The notes below the pieces were generated by a model that worked only from the letters and a program-made list of their open reading frames with translations, made no database searches and was not told the origin of the DNA. This document shows, piece after piece, positions 42,617 to 50,215 of a DNA stretch of 64,000 nucleotides. Source of the DNA: a virus. Made by a program: the position numbers and the translations under genes. Positions within the stretch are counted from its first letter, which is position 1. Every line of letters begins with the position of its first letter. The stretch covers positions 1-64,000 of IMG/VR virus record IMGVR_UViG_3300035181_000829. The stretch is one strand, 5' to 3'.

Positions 42617-42794
42617 GTGCGCGATCCCCCCTCGGTGGTAGAGCAAACTCGAACACCGTAACGCCATTCGGTCTTACAACTTCTCGACGTAGCAGCTTGC
42701 CAATACGATGTTTTTGATGCAGCCGGTAAGCATGTATTCCAATCTTTGCGCTGGACTGAAATACATGCGACAGCCCTTTGATCGAATCACTCAT
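42603..42794 (-). CDS. Small basic unknown protein
   Basis: 63 residues, MSDSIKGLSHVFQSSAKIGI and LLRREVVRPNGVTVFEFALP. It has an AACGGAGAAC ribosome-site region like that of the cassettes further right. Unassigned. Confidence 0.45.
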   Translation of the reverse strand: MSDSIKGLSHVFQSSAKIGIHAYRLHQKHRIGKLLRREVVRPNGVTVFEFALPPRGDRAHAIA

Positions 42795-42825
42795 GGGGGT
42801 GTTCTCCGTTCAATGAGCCGACAGT

Positions 42826-43194
42826 TTAGACGATCTTGCCCCGCATGTCCATATAGAAATGTGGAAGATCGGGGTCCGCGTCCCGCACATACCCCCGCCG
42901 CTCTAGATAATTCGCAAGGTGAGGGTTAAGCACGTTCTCGAACTGGACGATGGGCGACAACGCCTCGCAAGCAGCGCAGATCACATTCATCCGACCGCGC
43001 TGCTCAGTTGGAGCAATGATGTTGGCGATGACGATCTTGTCTTGCCGAAGTCGCATGTAAGCGTCGAAGGCTGGAACCTCGCAACCACGGTAATGTATCC
43101 AGTCCGATACCGTTTGAAGCGGCCCGTATACAAGCTTGGGTATCGAAGCCGCCTTGAACGTTGCAATCGAATGTAGCACGGTATACTTGATCAT
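42826..43194 (-). CDS. Unknown protein with degenerate palindrome near start
   Basis: 122 residues. VLHSIATFKAAS near the N-terminus is encoded over CAATCGAATG (one mismatch to the palindrome core). The middle contains a CAAC pair. Unassigned. Confidence 0.5.
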   Translation of the reverse strand: MIKYTVLHSIATFKAASIPKLVYGPLQTVSDWIHYRGCEVPAFDAYMRLRQDKIVIANIIAPTEQRGRMNVICAACEALSPIVQFENVLNPHLANYLERRGYVRDADPDLPHFYMDMRGKIV

Positions 43195-43275
43195 CCTCGT
43201 AGCTCCGCAATGGGTTGGTTTACGCTATTAGCGCAGTTCAGCATTCAGCTCTAGTTTTGTGGGAATGATGGATTC

Positions 43276-43440
43276 CTATTTGAAGTCGCGCAGGCGCTTG
43301 GCGTAGTCGGTGACAAGCTTTTCGTATTTCTGAGTAGAGAAGCGAATACCATCGGCATATCCAAGCCAATACATTGCATAGCCAAGAGCCGCGATTCCGA
43401 TTGCACCGACGATGATGTTGAAGACGGAACCGAACATCAT
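43276..43440 (-). CDS. Small single-pass membrane protein
   Basis: 54 residues from ATG 43440, overlapping the previous stop (ATGA). A transmembrane segment (VFNIIVGAIGIAALGYAMYWLGYA) precedes a charged helix (KYEKLVTDYAKRLRDFK). Unassigned; possible superinfection or membrane factor. Confidence 0.5.
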   Translation of the reverse strand: MMFGSVFNIIVGAIGIAALGYAMYWLGYADGIRFSTQKYEKLVTDYAKRLRDFK

Positions 43441-43625
43441 TTCTGAACCCCATGCTTTTTGATGCAATCGACGCTAACGCACTCGCCAAGGTGGTTCACC
43501 TGAGTCGGCCCGCACCCTTCGCACAACACGACAGGATACAGCCCGGCCTTGGTGTCTTCCTCGGTAGAAAGGCCAGCAAGGTCTTTGTAGTCTGTCTCGG
43601 AACACTGTTTGCAGAAATCAGCCAC
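43437..43625 (-). CDS. Small zinc-ribbon protein
   Basis: 62 residues from GTG 43625, chosen for the ACAGGAGAG upstream. Cysteine pairs DFCKQCSE and LCEGCGPTQVNHLGECVSVDC suggest one or two metal sites. Unassigned. Confidence 0.5.
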   Translation of the reverse strand: MADFCKQCSETDYKDLAGLSTEEDTKAGLYPVVLCEGCGPTQVNHLGECVSVDCIKKHGVQK

Positions 43626-43672
43626 GTTTGTCTCTCCTGTCAATCCGTTCAATAGCCGCGAGCCGTTCGATC

Positions 43673-44032
43673 CTATTTCGTCTCGCAGAATATGAGTTCC
43701 ATGTAGTTGATGTATCGCATAGGGTATTCACCAACAAGAGCAAGAGGTCTGACGCCGACCGAAAGGCTGCTGTCGGCAGTAGCGTAGGCCGTCATCACTT
43801 CCAGCCGAACGTGAGGCGCTTTTACCCACGTGCATTGATGGCCGATGTTGGTTCCGATTGATTTCAGATAATTGCGCTGAAATTCAATCATCGGAAGACT
43901 CTTACCGGGAGGTAGCTTGTGTTCGCTCGACAGACGAATGTATTCCATCAGGTCGTCGTATTCCTGATCGACCAGCCTGCGGCGACGTTCGAGTTCCGCG
44001 AGTTTTCTCGCAGGTGTATATATGATGCGCAT
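43673..44032 (-). CDS. Unknown protein
   Basis: 119 residues from ATG 44032 (MRIIYTPARKLAELERRRRLV) with CGGAGCC upstream. A degenerate palindrome (TGGATTGTAGC) lies 25-35 bases upstream. Helical N-terminal half, beta C-terminal half. Unassigned. Confidence 0.5.
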   Translation of the reverse strand: MRIIYTPARKLAELERRRRLVDQEYDDLMEYIRLSSEHKLPPGKSLPMIEFQRNYLKSIGTNIGHQCTWVKAPHVRLEVMTAYATADSSLSVGVRPLALVGEYPMRYINYMELIFCETK

Positions 44033-44109
44033 TAGTGTGGCTCCGGTGTTTATAGTGGATTGTAGCATCGGGCCATCAGTGGTGCAAGTGGTAGTCCGCG
44101 TTCTGCTTT

Positions 44110-44232
44110 TGGACATTTTCGTTATATCTGCTAGGATTTTTCGTTATATCTTTTCGCTATATATGCTGGAAATTTTTAGACATTTTCGTTATAATCATTT
44201 GTACATTTTTGCTGGAAATTTTTAGACATTTC
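44110..44232 (-). promoter_or_regulatory. AT-rich direct repeats with TATAACGAA motifs
   Basis: GCTGGAAATTTTTAGACATTT occurs at 44165-44185 and 44211-44231. On the minus strand TATAACGAAAA occurs three times in this stretch. The layout resembles clustered promoter -10 elements or iterons upstream of the gene at 44032. The rest of 44233-44475 holds one possible mini-gene and a GC hairpin. Confidence 0.55.
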
Positions 44233-44277
44233 ACGCTAGGGGGGTGTGTTTTAGGCGAATTGTGAAAGAATTGTGGC

Positions 44278-44412
44278 TTAAATGTGGCGGCTAGCGTAGG
44301 TGGCATATGCAGCGCAAGCGGCGATTGTCGCGATTAGCGCAAGGATAGGGTGCGCATTAGCATATCCCGTAATGGTATGGAGAAGGTCGGTATAGGTGGT
44401 ATGGGCTTGCAT
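44278..44412 (-). CDS. Possible 44-residue membrane mini-protein
   Basis: Open frame from ATG 44412, MQAHTTYTDLLHTITGYANA then HPILALIATIAACAAYATYA and SRHI. One hydrophobic segment is evident, but only a weak ribosome site. Too short for certainty. Confidence 0.35.
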   Translation of the reverse strand: MQAHTTYTDLLHTITGYANAHPILALIATIAACAAYATYASRHI

Positions 44413-44431
44413 AGTGTTATCCCGCGATGGT

Positions 44432-44455
44432 GTAGACGCGGGGCTTGAACCCCGC
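44432..44455 (-). other. GC-rich stem-loop
   Basis: GACGCGGGG-TTCAAG-CCCCGCGTC on the minus strand, between the paralogue gene (stop 44476) and the mini-gene. No T-run follows; possible stability or attenuation hairpin. Confidence 0.5.
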
Positions 44456-44475
44456 GTCGTGTTGAAGCTTGCGGC

Positions 44476-44997
44476 TTAGGCGGTGACGCTACCGTAGGTT
44501 TTGCCGCTTGCGGTGAATCGCAGCAGCAGTTGGGTTTGCCCGTCGGTGTAACCCGAATGCCCGTCCGCAAAGGTATGCTTCGCGCCGGTGCCCGCGACGG
44601 GTTCGAGAATGCCCGCGTTGATGAAAACGGCGGCAACCGCATTGTCGAGCCCGCGTGCAGGGAAGGGTTTGTCCGTGCCGTAGGTTTTGCGAATATTGTA
44701 GAGAAGCGGCATATCCCGTTCGGTGGAAGGCTTGCGCGCGTGAGCCGTGAGTTTGATAGCCGTTTTACGGTTGGCGTTGATCGGCTTCGATGCGCCGCCG
44801 TAACCCGATTGCAAGCCCGCTTCGCGATGGAAATGAACGAGAGGTGCTTTCGCCGGGATGGTGGTCGCCGGGATGGTGGTGACGGTTTCCGCTTTCGTGA
44901 TGCGCTTGGCGCTTGCCGATTTCGCCGGGGTGCGCTTGGCGCGCGCCGGTTTCGCTGGGGCGATGGTAGCAGGAAGATTCGTGATGGTGTTTTGCAT
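44476..44997 (-). CDS. Paralogue family protein A (basic N-terminus, FPA(K/R)GLDN domain)
   Basis: 173 residues from ATG 44997 (MQNTITNLPATIAPAKPARA). A basic, alanine/proline-rich tail (RAKRTPAKSASAKRI) leads to a domain with HFHREAGLQSGYGGASKPINANRK, LYNIRKTYGTDKPFPARGLDN and YTDGQTQLLLRFTASG. The same blocks occur in the protein at 48995-49489. The lysine-rich tail suggests nucleic-acid binding; function unknown. Confidence 0.65.
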   Translation of the reverse strand: MQNTITNLPATIAPAKPARAKRTPAKSASAKRITKAETVTTIPATTIPAKAPLVHFHREAGLQSGYGGASKPINANRKTAIKLTAHARKPSTERDMPLLYNIRKTYGTDKPFPARGLDNAVAAVFINAGILEPVAGTGAKHTFADGHSGYTDGQTQLLLRFTASGKTYGSVTA

Positions 44998-45744
44998 GTC
45001 GTTAGTCCCGTTTGCGGCGCGCTTGATTGCGGTTGTGCCGTGACGCGATATTACGCGGCAATTGTGGCAAGAATAAGGCGCTTGCAATGGATTGTAAGCC
45101 GCGCGCGGGGGCCGCCGTGGAGTTGGGAAGGGGCGTCGGGAAGGGGCCGCCGTGACGCTGGAAGGGGTGCTACGCGGCAAGGTCGGGTTTAGGCTGTAAG
45201 GATATGTCGGGCGGCAGAGTTCGCCGTGTAGGACGAAAAAGGGTTTTCCGTAGGTGGAAACGGATTGTTGACCGCTATATGTAGTGTTACCCCGCGTTAG
45301 GTGCGGATTAGGTATTGACGCCGCGCCGGAAGTATGAATCGAGGCGGCAGGGCGATTCGCGCAAGAATGTTTCGTCGCTGATTTGGGGCGAATGCAAAAG
45401 TCGTTATGTGATGCCGCGCCGGAAACGATAAAGAGTGATTAGTCGTTATAACGAAACGGTAACGAATTGTTACGGAAGGCATTTTTCGGATTGACGGTTG
45501 GGCGGTGGCATGTTATAATAGGGTGCCGGACTGTGCCGCACAGCCTGTCAGCCGCACAGCCTGTCAGCCGCACAGCCTATCAATCAATCAGCCTGTCATC
45601 TTCACCATCTCCATCATCTTCTACTCCTACATGCACATTAACTACCCATCTTCTTCATCTTCGTTATCATGCACATTAACTACCCTACAACTTCTTCATC
45701 TTCATCATCTACTCCTACATATACATTAACTACCCTAGACAAAG
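44998..45744 (-). promoter_or_regulatory. Long leader region with repeated GGGTAGTTAATG elements
   Basis: No gene is supported here. On the minus strand GGGTAGTTAATG occurs at 45724-45735, 45674-45685 and 45636-45647, each followed by purine-rich GAAGATGAAGAAG-type sequence. At 45537-45575 there is a triplicated GGCTGACAGGCTGTGC motif. A degenerate palindrome (CAATGGATTGTAAG) lies at 45084. The palindrome CGTTATAACG occurs near 45443. The region probably holds promoters and a 5' leader for the gene at 44997. Confidence 0.55.
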
Positions 45745-45772
45745 AAAAGCCCCACATCTTTCAATGTGAGGC
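45745..45772 (-). terminator. Intrinsic terminator
   Basis: GCCTCACAT and ATGTGGGGC pair (with one G-T) around TGAAAG and are followed by TTTTC on the minus strand. It lies 7 bases past the stop of the gene at 45779. Confidence 0.85.
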
Positions 45773-45778
45773 GATTCT

Positions 45779-46090
45779 TCACCAATCGGTGTTGGCTTCG
45801 TCGTAGGCACGCTGGCTATGTGTGCCATAGAGTTCGATGCTGATGATCCTCGATTCGGGATAAGCTTCCCGCGCCTTGGTCCGCGCGTCGTTGGCCGACT
45901 TGGCGGTTTCTTCGACGGTAAATTCCATCCCGTCTTCGCCGAGGAGCAGGATTTCATACTTGATCTGCTTGATGGGTTCCGGCCCGGTGAGCACACGCAT
46001 CTGGTGCTCCGTGAGGGCACGCTTGCCCGCCGCGACCTTGGTGATAGACTTCTGTGCGAGAAACGCCGCGATCAGTTCCGAGTCATTCAT
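45779..46090 (-). CDS. Small unknown protein
   Basis: 103 residues. Helical N-terminus with basic patch (KSITKVAAGKRALTEHQMRVL), then a beta-alpha unit (YEILLLGEDGMEFTVEETAKSANDARTKAREAYPESRIISIEL) resembling a small alpha-beta fold. Last gene before a terminator. Confidence 0.55.
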   Translation of the reverse strand: MNDSELIAAFLAQKSITKVAAGKRALTEHQMRVLTGPEPIKQIKYEILLLGEDGMEFTVEETAKSANDARTKAREAYPESRIISIELYGTHSQRAYDEANTDW

Positions 46091-46103
46091 TTGTTTGCTC
46101 CGT

Positions 46104-46170
46104 TTTTAGGGCATAAGTGCCCGCAGTTGTATTCGCACGGGCACTTCTTTGTTGCAATGTATCGCAGCAG
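46104..46170 (-). promoter_or_regulatory. Leader cassette copy 1 (palindrome remnant, hairpin, SD)
   Basis: Minus strand order is TTGCAACAAAGAAGTGCCCG, then GGGCACTTATGCCC, then AAAAACGGAGC before the start at 46090. AAGTGCCCG and CGGGCACTT form a second, longer stem. Two close copies follow at 46718 and 47128. Confidence 0.65.
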
Positions 46171-46171
46171 A

Positions 46172-46474
46172 TCAGATGCGGTATTTCAGGATGGTGTCGC
46201 CCTCGCGCAGTTCCCGGCTGAGAATGTAGTCTTCATACGGAATGTCGTGGGTGCCGCCCGCGTCGTAGTGGCGCATCACGCATCGAGCGAAGGCTTCCGG
46301 GTTTGCTTCCCACTCACCCATGATGGCCGAACGTCCTACCTTAACGGTGAACCCGCCATCAACCATGCGGGAATGATCGTTGAACCAAACTTTCCCGGTT
46401 TCGCCGTCGAACTCGGCGGTGATGACCTGCCCACGATCAGTGTAGAGACGGGAGGTATTGAACGTGATCTTCAT
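46172..46474 (-). CDS. Small unknown protein
   Basis: 100 residues, beta-rich (MKITFNTSRLYTDRGQVITAEF, GKVWFNDHSRMVDGGFTVKVG). AGGAG ribosome site. Overlaps the next gene upstream by four bases. Unassigned. Confidence 0.55.
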   Translation of the reverse strand: MKITFNTSRLYTDRGQVITAEFDGETGKVWFNDHSRMVDGGFTVKVGRSAIMGEWEANPEAFARCVMRHYDAGGTHDIPYEDYILSRELREGDTILKYRI

Positions 46475-46707
46475 TTGCTGTCTCCTGTGGAGGCAAAGTG
46501 CAGGTTGTAGACGCCATAGAAGCCGTTATCGGGGCAATCCCGCAGGCGAGTGCTTTCCGCCTTTGCTTCGAGTTCCGTGAATTTCTCGCGCGGGAAAAGG
46601 CGGCGATCCGAGTAGTCTTCGCTCCAACCCTCCATTCCGTGATAGGTGGTGTAGTATTGCGTCCCATCTTGGTTCCGCATGGTGATGTATCCGAGTTCCG
46701 TGGTCAT
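46471..46707 (-). CDS. Small unknown protein
   Basis: 78 residues from ATG 46707 (MTTELGYITMRNQDGTQYYT). Aromatic and beta-rich. It follows leader copy 2, and the AACGGAAC ribosome site replaces AACGGAGC. Confidence 0.5.
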   Translation of the reverse strand: MTTELGYITMRNQDGTQYYTTYHGMEGWSEDYSDRRLFPREKFTELEAKAESTRLRDCPDNGFYGVYNLHFASTGDSK

Positions 46708-46717
46708 GGTCTTTGTT

Positions 46718-46789
46718 CCGTTTGTTATGGGCATAGGTGCCCGCAGAAACGTTACCGCGAGCACTTCTTTGTTGCAATGGATTGTAGCA
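46718..46789 (-). promoter_or_regulatory. Leader cassette copy 2
   Basis: Degenerate palindrome TGCAATGGATTGTAGC, then GCAACAAAGAAGTGC, hairpin GGGCACCTATGCCC and AACAAACGGAAC before the start at 46707. Confidence 0.65.
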
Positions 46790-47116
46790 TTACTTTCTCG
46801 TCGGATCGTCCCCAACAATGAAGTAGAGAAAGCGGGTGGCTATGCTGTGGGCGGGAATGACGAACTCGCTCACGTCGTTATTCTCCTGTGCAGCAATACA
46901 GTAGGCGAGCGCAGCAAGCGCGTTCTCCACCGTGTTATACCAGCCTTTCGCATTGAGGAAATCACTGACCACGTAGGCGGCTTGGCCGGGTTGCTCGAAC
47001 TCGGTGTCCATCACCGATCCGCCGCTAAGTGCGATGGTGCCGAGCGGTTCGCCAGTCTCGTTGGCATACTCCGCCATATCCACGTTGTCGATCACTTCAC
47101 AGGTAACTTTGACCAT
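46790..47116 (-). CDS. Small unknown protein
   Basis: 108 residues from ATG 47116 (MVKVTCEVIDNVDMAEYANE). An acidic N-terminal strand-rich part leads to helices (AAYVVSDFLNAKGWYNTVENALAALAYCIAAQ). HSIAT near the end may be a decayed site. Unassigned. Confidence 0.5.
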   Translation of the reverse strand: MVKVTCEVIDNVDMAEYANETGEPLGTIALSGGSVMDTEFEQPGQAAYVVSDFLNAKGWYNTVENALAALAYCIAAQENNDVSEFVIPAHSIATRFLYFIVGDDPTRK

Positions 47117-47127
47117 TTTATCGCTCC

Positions 47128-47198
47128 ATTTGTTCATGGGCATGAGTGCCCGTGTTAACGTTCGCAGGGGGACAACATTGTTGCAATGGATTGCAGCG
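47128..47198 (-). promoter_or_regulatory. Leader cassette copy 3
   Basis: Degenerate palindrome TTGCAATGGATTGCAGC, then the hairpin GGGCACTCATGCCC, then AACAAATGGAGCG before the start at 47116. Confidence 0.65.
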
Positions 47199-47435
47199 TT
47201 ACTTGTCATACCCAGCTTTGATGAGTTCGCGGATTGCAAGCAGCCCGCTAAGATGGGACTCGACCATCCTGTAGTAGGCGCCCGGTGTCACCCTTTTCAG
47301 TTCTTTCTGGTAATCTTCCACCAGCCAATCAATTTCTGGCAGGATGAAGCCGCAGGCTGATTTTGACAACTTGACACCCGCGTTCGGGTGGAACTCCAAG
47401 CTGTCCTTGAACATTTCCTTGTAGGTGATCGCCAT
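47199..47435 (-). CDS. Small unknown protein
   Basis: 78 residues from ATG 47435 (MAITYKEMFKDSLEFHPNAG), with AACGGAGCAAATG immediately before. A hairpin GGCGGGCTAACAACCCGCC lies 12 bases further upstream. Helical. Unassigned. Confidence 0.5.
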   Translation of the reverse strand: MAITYKEMFKDSLEFHPNAGVKLSKSACGFILPEIDWLVEDYQKELKRVTPGAYYRMVESHLSGLLAIRELIKAGYDK

Positions 47436-47484
47436 TTCATTTGCTCCGTTTGTGGTGGGCGGGTTGTTAGCCCGCCCGGTTTCG

Positions 47485-47799
47485 TTAGTAGCTTGCAAAA
47501 GTTTGCTTGCGACGTTTGCTAGGGTAAACGACGCTAAACCGTTCCGTGGTTTTCCCGTTTACCGTGGCGATGATTTGCCGCGCGGCAGTGCAGCGCAGGA
47601 TAACGAGTCCGCCGCAAGCGATTGCAGCAGTTTCGCCGGGTTGCAGTTCGATGATTTTGGCAACGTTGGAAAACGGATGCACGGGTTGCAGGTCGAAAGA
47701 CCGCGTGCATTCCGAGCCGCGCGGAAAGAAGTTAACCGACGCACCCGTAAACGGGTTGTAGGAGAAGGAGAAGACGCTAGGCGTTTGCTTGCTAAGCAT
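47485..47799 (-). CDS. Small unknown protein
   Basis: 104 residues, beta-rich (SVFSFSYNPFTGASVNFFPRG, AAIACGGLVILRCTAARQIIATVNG). AAIACGG is encoded over a degenerate palindrome at 47619. A hairpin GGCATTCCG...CGGATGCC precedes the start. Unassigned. Confidence 0.5.
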   Translation of the reverse strand: MLSKQTPSVFSFSYNPFTGASVNFFPRGSECTRSFDLQPVHPFSNVAKIIELQPGETAAIACGGLVILRCTAARQIIATVNGKTTERFSVVYPSKRRKQTFASY

Positions 47800-48088
47800 G
47801 TTGGTAGCCCCGTTTGCTAAGGCATCCGCTTATTACGGAATGCCGCAGCTTTATGTTATACGGACCCCTACATTGCTACAATTGATTATTATTATTCTTT
47901 GTTGCTGCCCGCGATCTATCTTCGCACTGCTACATAACATCTTCTCCTTCTCCCGCGTATACTTCTCCTTCTCCTTCTTCTCCATCCGCATGTAATTCAC
48001 CATCATCTCCATCAACTTCGTTATACCCATTAACTACCCTTCTTCTTCATCTTCAATGACTTACAATGCTCATTAACTACCCATCAAC
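47800..48088 (-). promoter_or_regulatory. Leader region with two GGGTAGTTAATG elements
   Basis: No gene is seen. GGGTAGTTAATG lies at 48071-48082 and 48028-48039 (minus), the latter followed by GGTATAACGAAG, a -10-like sequence. Purine-rich tracts (GGAGAAGAAGGAGAAGAAG) extend to 47940. A degenerate palindrome (CAATTGATTA) lies at 47879. Confidence 0.5.
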
Positions 48089-48126
48089 AAAAAAATGGGA
48101 GACTCGACCATTGCTGGGAGTCTCCC
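48089..48126 (-). terminator. Intrinsic terminator
   Basis: GGGAGACTC and GAGTCTCCC form a perfect 9-base stem around a 12-base loop and are followed by ATTTTTTTG. It ends the transcript of the gene at 48177. Confidence 0.92.
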
Positions 48127-48176
48127 TAGTTACCCGCCCCAAACGGAACTAAAGAACGGGTTCGTTCGAATATCTG

Positions 48177-48560
48177 TTAGGCGATTACCACGAAGGACGT
48201 ATGCTTGGTATCGCTGTAGAAGTTGTTCACGCATTCCTCGATCTGGTCCATTGCGTTGAACGCGCCCGCGCCCATGTCAGCGAAGCGGGCCGCTACTGTT
48301 TCCGCGTCCATTGCATTTAGTGCTCGGTAGAAGTGGGCGATCGGCACAACAAATCGGTCGCCCGGAACGTAGGAAGGTCCGCCGGGAATCACTCTCGTCA
48401 ATGCAGAACAGAACGCGATGCCCGCCGCCGTTTCCACTTCTGTGTGGAGATACGCCGTGTTGATTTCCGCCACTTCCACGTCTTCGAGGGCAAGTGCCAT
48501 CTGCACGAAAGTGGGACTATTCTCGAATTCGACTTTGAAGATTGCGAGTTCCATTGTCAT
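48177..48560 (-). CDS. Small unknown protein
   Basis: 127 residues from ATG 48560 (MTMELAIFKVEFENSPTFVQ), AACGGAGCAAATG start context. Mixed alpha-beta with an acidic middle. Single-gene cassette between leader and terminator. Unassigned. Confidence 0.55.
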   Translation of the reverse strand: MTMELAIFKVEFENSPTFVQMALALEDVEVAEINTAYLHTEVETAAGIAFCSALTRVIPGGPSYVPGDRFVVPIAHFYRALNAMDAETVAARFADMGAGAFNAMDQIEECVNNFYSDTKHTSFVVIA

Positions 48561-48937
48561 TTGCTCCGTTGTAGCGGGTCGTTCCCGCGATGTGATATTT
48601 GCAGGTAATCTCCCGCGTTGCAAGCGATTGTAGCGTTACAACCGGTATTCCGCAGGAACCCACGCATTACGTGCCAGTTCTTTTTCCGTTTACTTTGCTC
48701 CGTTTATGGCGGGTTGTTCCCGCAAGGATATGATTGCACGTTACCATCGGTGCAGCAATCGATTATAACAGGTCTGCTAATTTACCTTGTCTTCATCTAC
48801 ATAACGATCTTCATCTTCTTCTACTTCTTCATCATCGTTATATTCATTAACTACCCATCTTCTACTTCTCCATCTTCGTTATCATTATATTCATTAACTA
48901 CCCATCAACTTCAATGACTTAACCTATTAATCTACAA
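48561..48937 (-). promoter_or_regulatory. Leader region with an orphan cassette
   Basis: Contains two GGGTAGTTAATG elements (48892-48903 and 48845-48856), each followed by AATATAA. A palindrome variant CAATCGATTATAA lies at 48756. A full hairpin-SD cassette at 48700-48775 (GCGGGAACAACCCGC, AACGGAGCAA) leads into AGTAA instead of a gene. A second cassette (palindrome variant at 48619, GCGGGAACGACCCGC, AACGGAGCAAATG) then leads into the gene at 48560. Confidence 0.55.
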
Positions 48938-48965
48938 GAAAAAAGGCGGACCTTACGATCCGCCC
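48938..48965 (-). terminator. Intrinsic terminator
   Basis: GGCGGA-TCGTAAGG-TCCGCC followed by TTTTTTC on the minus strand, about 30 bases past the stop of paralogue B. Confidence 0.9.
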
Positions 48966-48994
48966 TCTATCTAGGCTTATTAGGCTTATTAGGC

Positions 48995-49489
48995 TTACGC
49001 CTTGCCGTATTCCATGCCGGCCTTGGTCAGATGCACGGTGACTTGCGTCGTTCCATCGGTCAGGCATTCCTTGCCATCGATGTTGACCTTCATGCCGCCC
49101 GCCGTGCTGATGAGGCCGCAGGCCAGCAGATCACGCAGCACCCCATTGTCAAGGCCCTTGGCGGGGAACGCTTGCGCGCCATACTTCGTCCGCAAGCCGT
49201 AGAGCGATTTCTGCATCCGGTCGGTCACCGCGTCCTTGGCGCGGGTGATGCCCAGCACGATCTGGACCTTGCGACCGGCGTTGATCGGGCTGGACGGGCC
49301 GCTGTAGTCAATGGTCAACCCCGCGTCGCGGTGCACATGCACCACCGGCTGCTTGGCGACCTTCGTGGCCGGAATGTTGTCGGCCTTCGGCGCAGCCGCC
49401 ACCTTCGCCTTGGAACCCGGCAGGGTGATCTTGCGGGCCGGTTTGGTCGTTTTCGCAGCGGGAACAATAATTTCGCTTTTCGTGTCCAT
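48995..49489 (-). CDS. Paralogue family protein B (basic N-terminus, FPAKGLDN domain)
   Basis: 164 residues from ATG 49489 (MDTKSEIIVPAAKTTKPARK), AGAGG upstream. After a lysine/alanine-rich tail come HVHRDAGLTIDYSGPSSPINAGRK, LYGLRTKYGAQAFPAKGLDN and CLTDGTTQVTVHLTKAG, matching protein A at 44476-44997 block by block. It looks like an ancient duplication in the same strip. A DNA-binding or virion-associated role is possible but unproven. Confidence 0.65.
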   Translation of the reverse strand: MDTKSEIIVPAAKTTKPARKITLPGSKAKVAAAPKADNIPATKVAKQPVVHVHRDAGLTIDYSGPSSPINAGRKVQIVLGITRAKDAVTDRMQKSLYGLRTKYGAQAFPAKGLDNGVLRDLLACGLISTAGGMKVNIDGKECLTDGTTQVTVHLTKAGMEYGKA

Positions 49490-49592
49490 GATGAACCTCT
49501 TTGGTTTGGACCCCAACCGTGTCGTTATTGGCGCGGCTGATGTGTTATGTTAGCATGTCGTTATAGTCGATTGCAACGATATAACGAGTTTC

Positions 49593-49802
49593 TTAGCTGT
49601 TGATGACTTCTTCGAGGTCACCAATGATTTCCTTCCACGGCGTTGTCCGCTTGTAGGTCTTCTTCGTGTTCGCCGCGCATTTGGCCCTCAACTGCGTTGC
49701 GGTCATCCTGCTGTTCTTCATCCCCGCTGCAAACAGTCGGCAATGCCCTTTAAGGAATACCGCTTGCACACGAGGTTCGGCAGGATTCAAGATCGTTGTC
49801 AT
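49593..49802 (-). CDS. Small basic protein
   Basis: 69 residues with AACGGAGCAAAGCG upstream. Basic helix-rich sequence (GHCRLFAAGMKNSRMTATQLRAKCAANTKKTYKRTTPWKEII). Possibly nucleic-acid binding. First gene downstream of the tandem promoters. Confidence 0.5.
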   Translation of the reverse strand: MTTILNPAEPRVQAVFLKGHCRLFAAGMKNSRMTATQLRAKCAANTKKTYKRTTPWKEIIGDLEEVINS

Positions 49803-49914
49803 TCGCTTTGCTCCGTTATAACGTGTTTCCGTGCAGTCGATTGTAAGCGAAAATCACCGTGAAAACCACGCGAAAATTAGTGTTCTAAGCCTGCTTTTTC
49901 ATGCTTTTTAATGT

Positions 49915-50215
49915 TCAATGTTATCAATGACTTACGTATATAACGAATAATACACCTTCAACATCAATGACTTATAAGGCACCTATCGATTGTAAGGAAA
50001 AACAACAACAATATCAGTGGCTTATACGTATAACACATATTACGCCTTTAATATCAACAACTTACAAGGTGCCTATCGATTGTAAGAGAATCATCAACAA
50101 TATCAACTACTTAACATATAACGGATAATACACCTTTAATATCAACAACTTACAGGAGCCTATCGATTGTAAGGAAAAACAACAACAATATCAATGGTTT
50201 GTAGACCATCATAAC
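49915..50215 (-). repeat. Three tandem ~90-bp repeats, each with a sigma70-like promoter
   Basis: Each unit holds, on the minus strand, a half palindrome (CTTACAATCGATAGG), then TTGATR, 17 bases and GTTATA. The -35/-10 pairs are 49962-49967/49939-49944, 50052-50057/50029-50034 and 50140-50145/50117-50122. Confidence 0.8.

Noticed and set aside
45297-45482. 61-residue minus-strand frame in the 45 kb leader
   Set aside because: No ribosome site, composition unlike neighbours, and the region is filled by regulatory-type repeats.
49915-50215. CRISPR array
   Set aside because: There are only three long imperfect repeats of about 90 bp without unique spacers of constant length; promoter elements explain them better.
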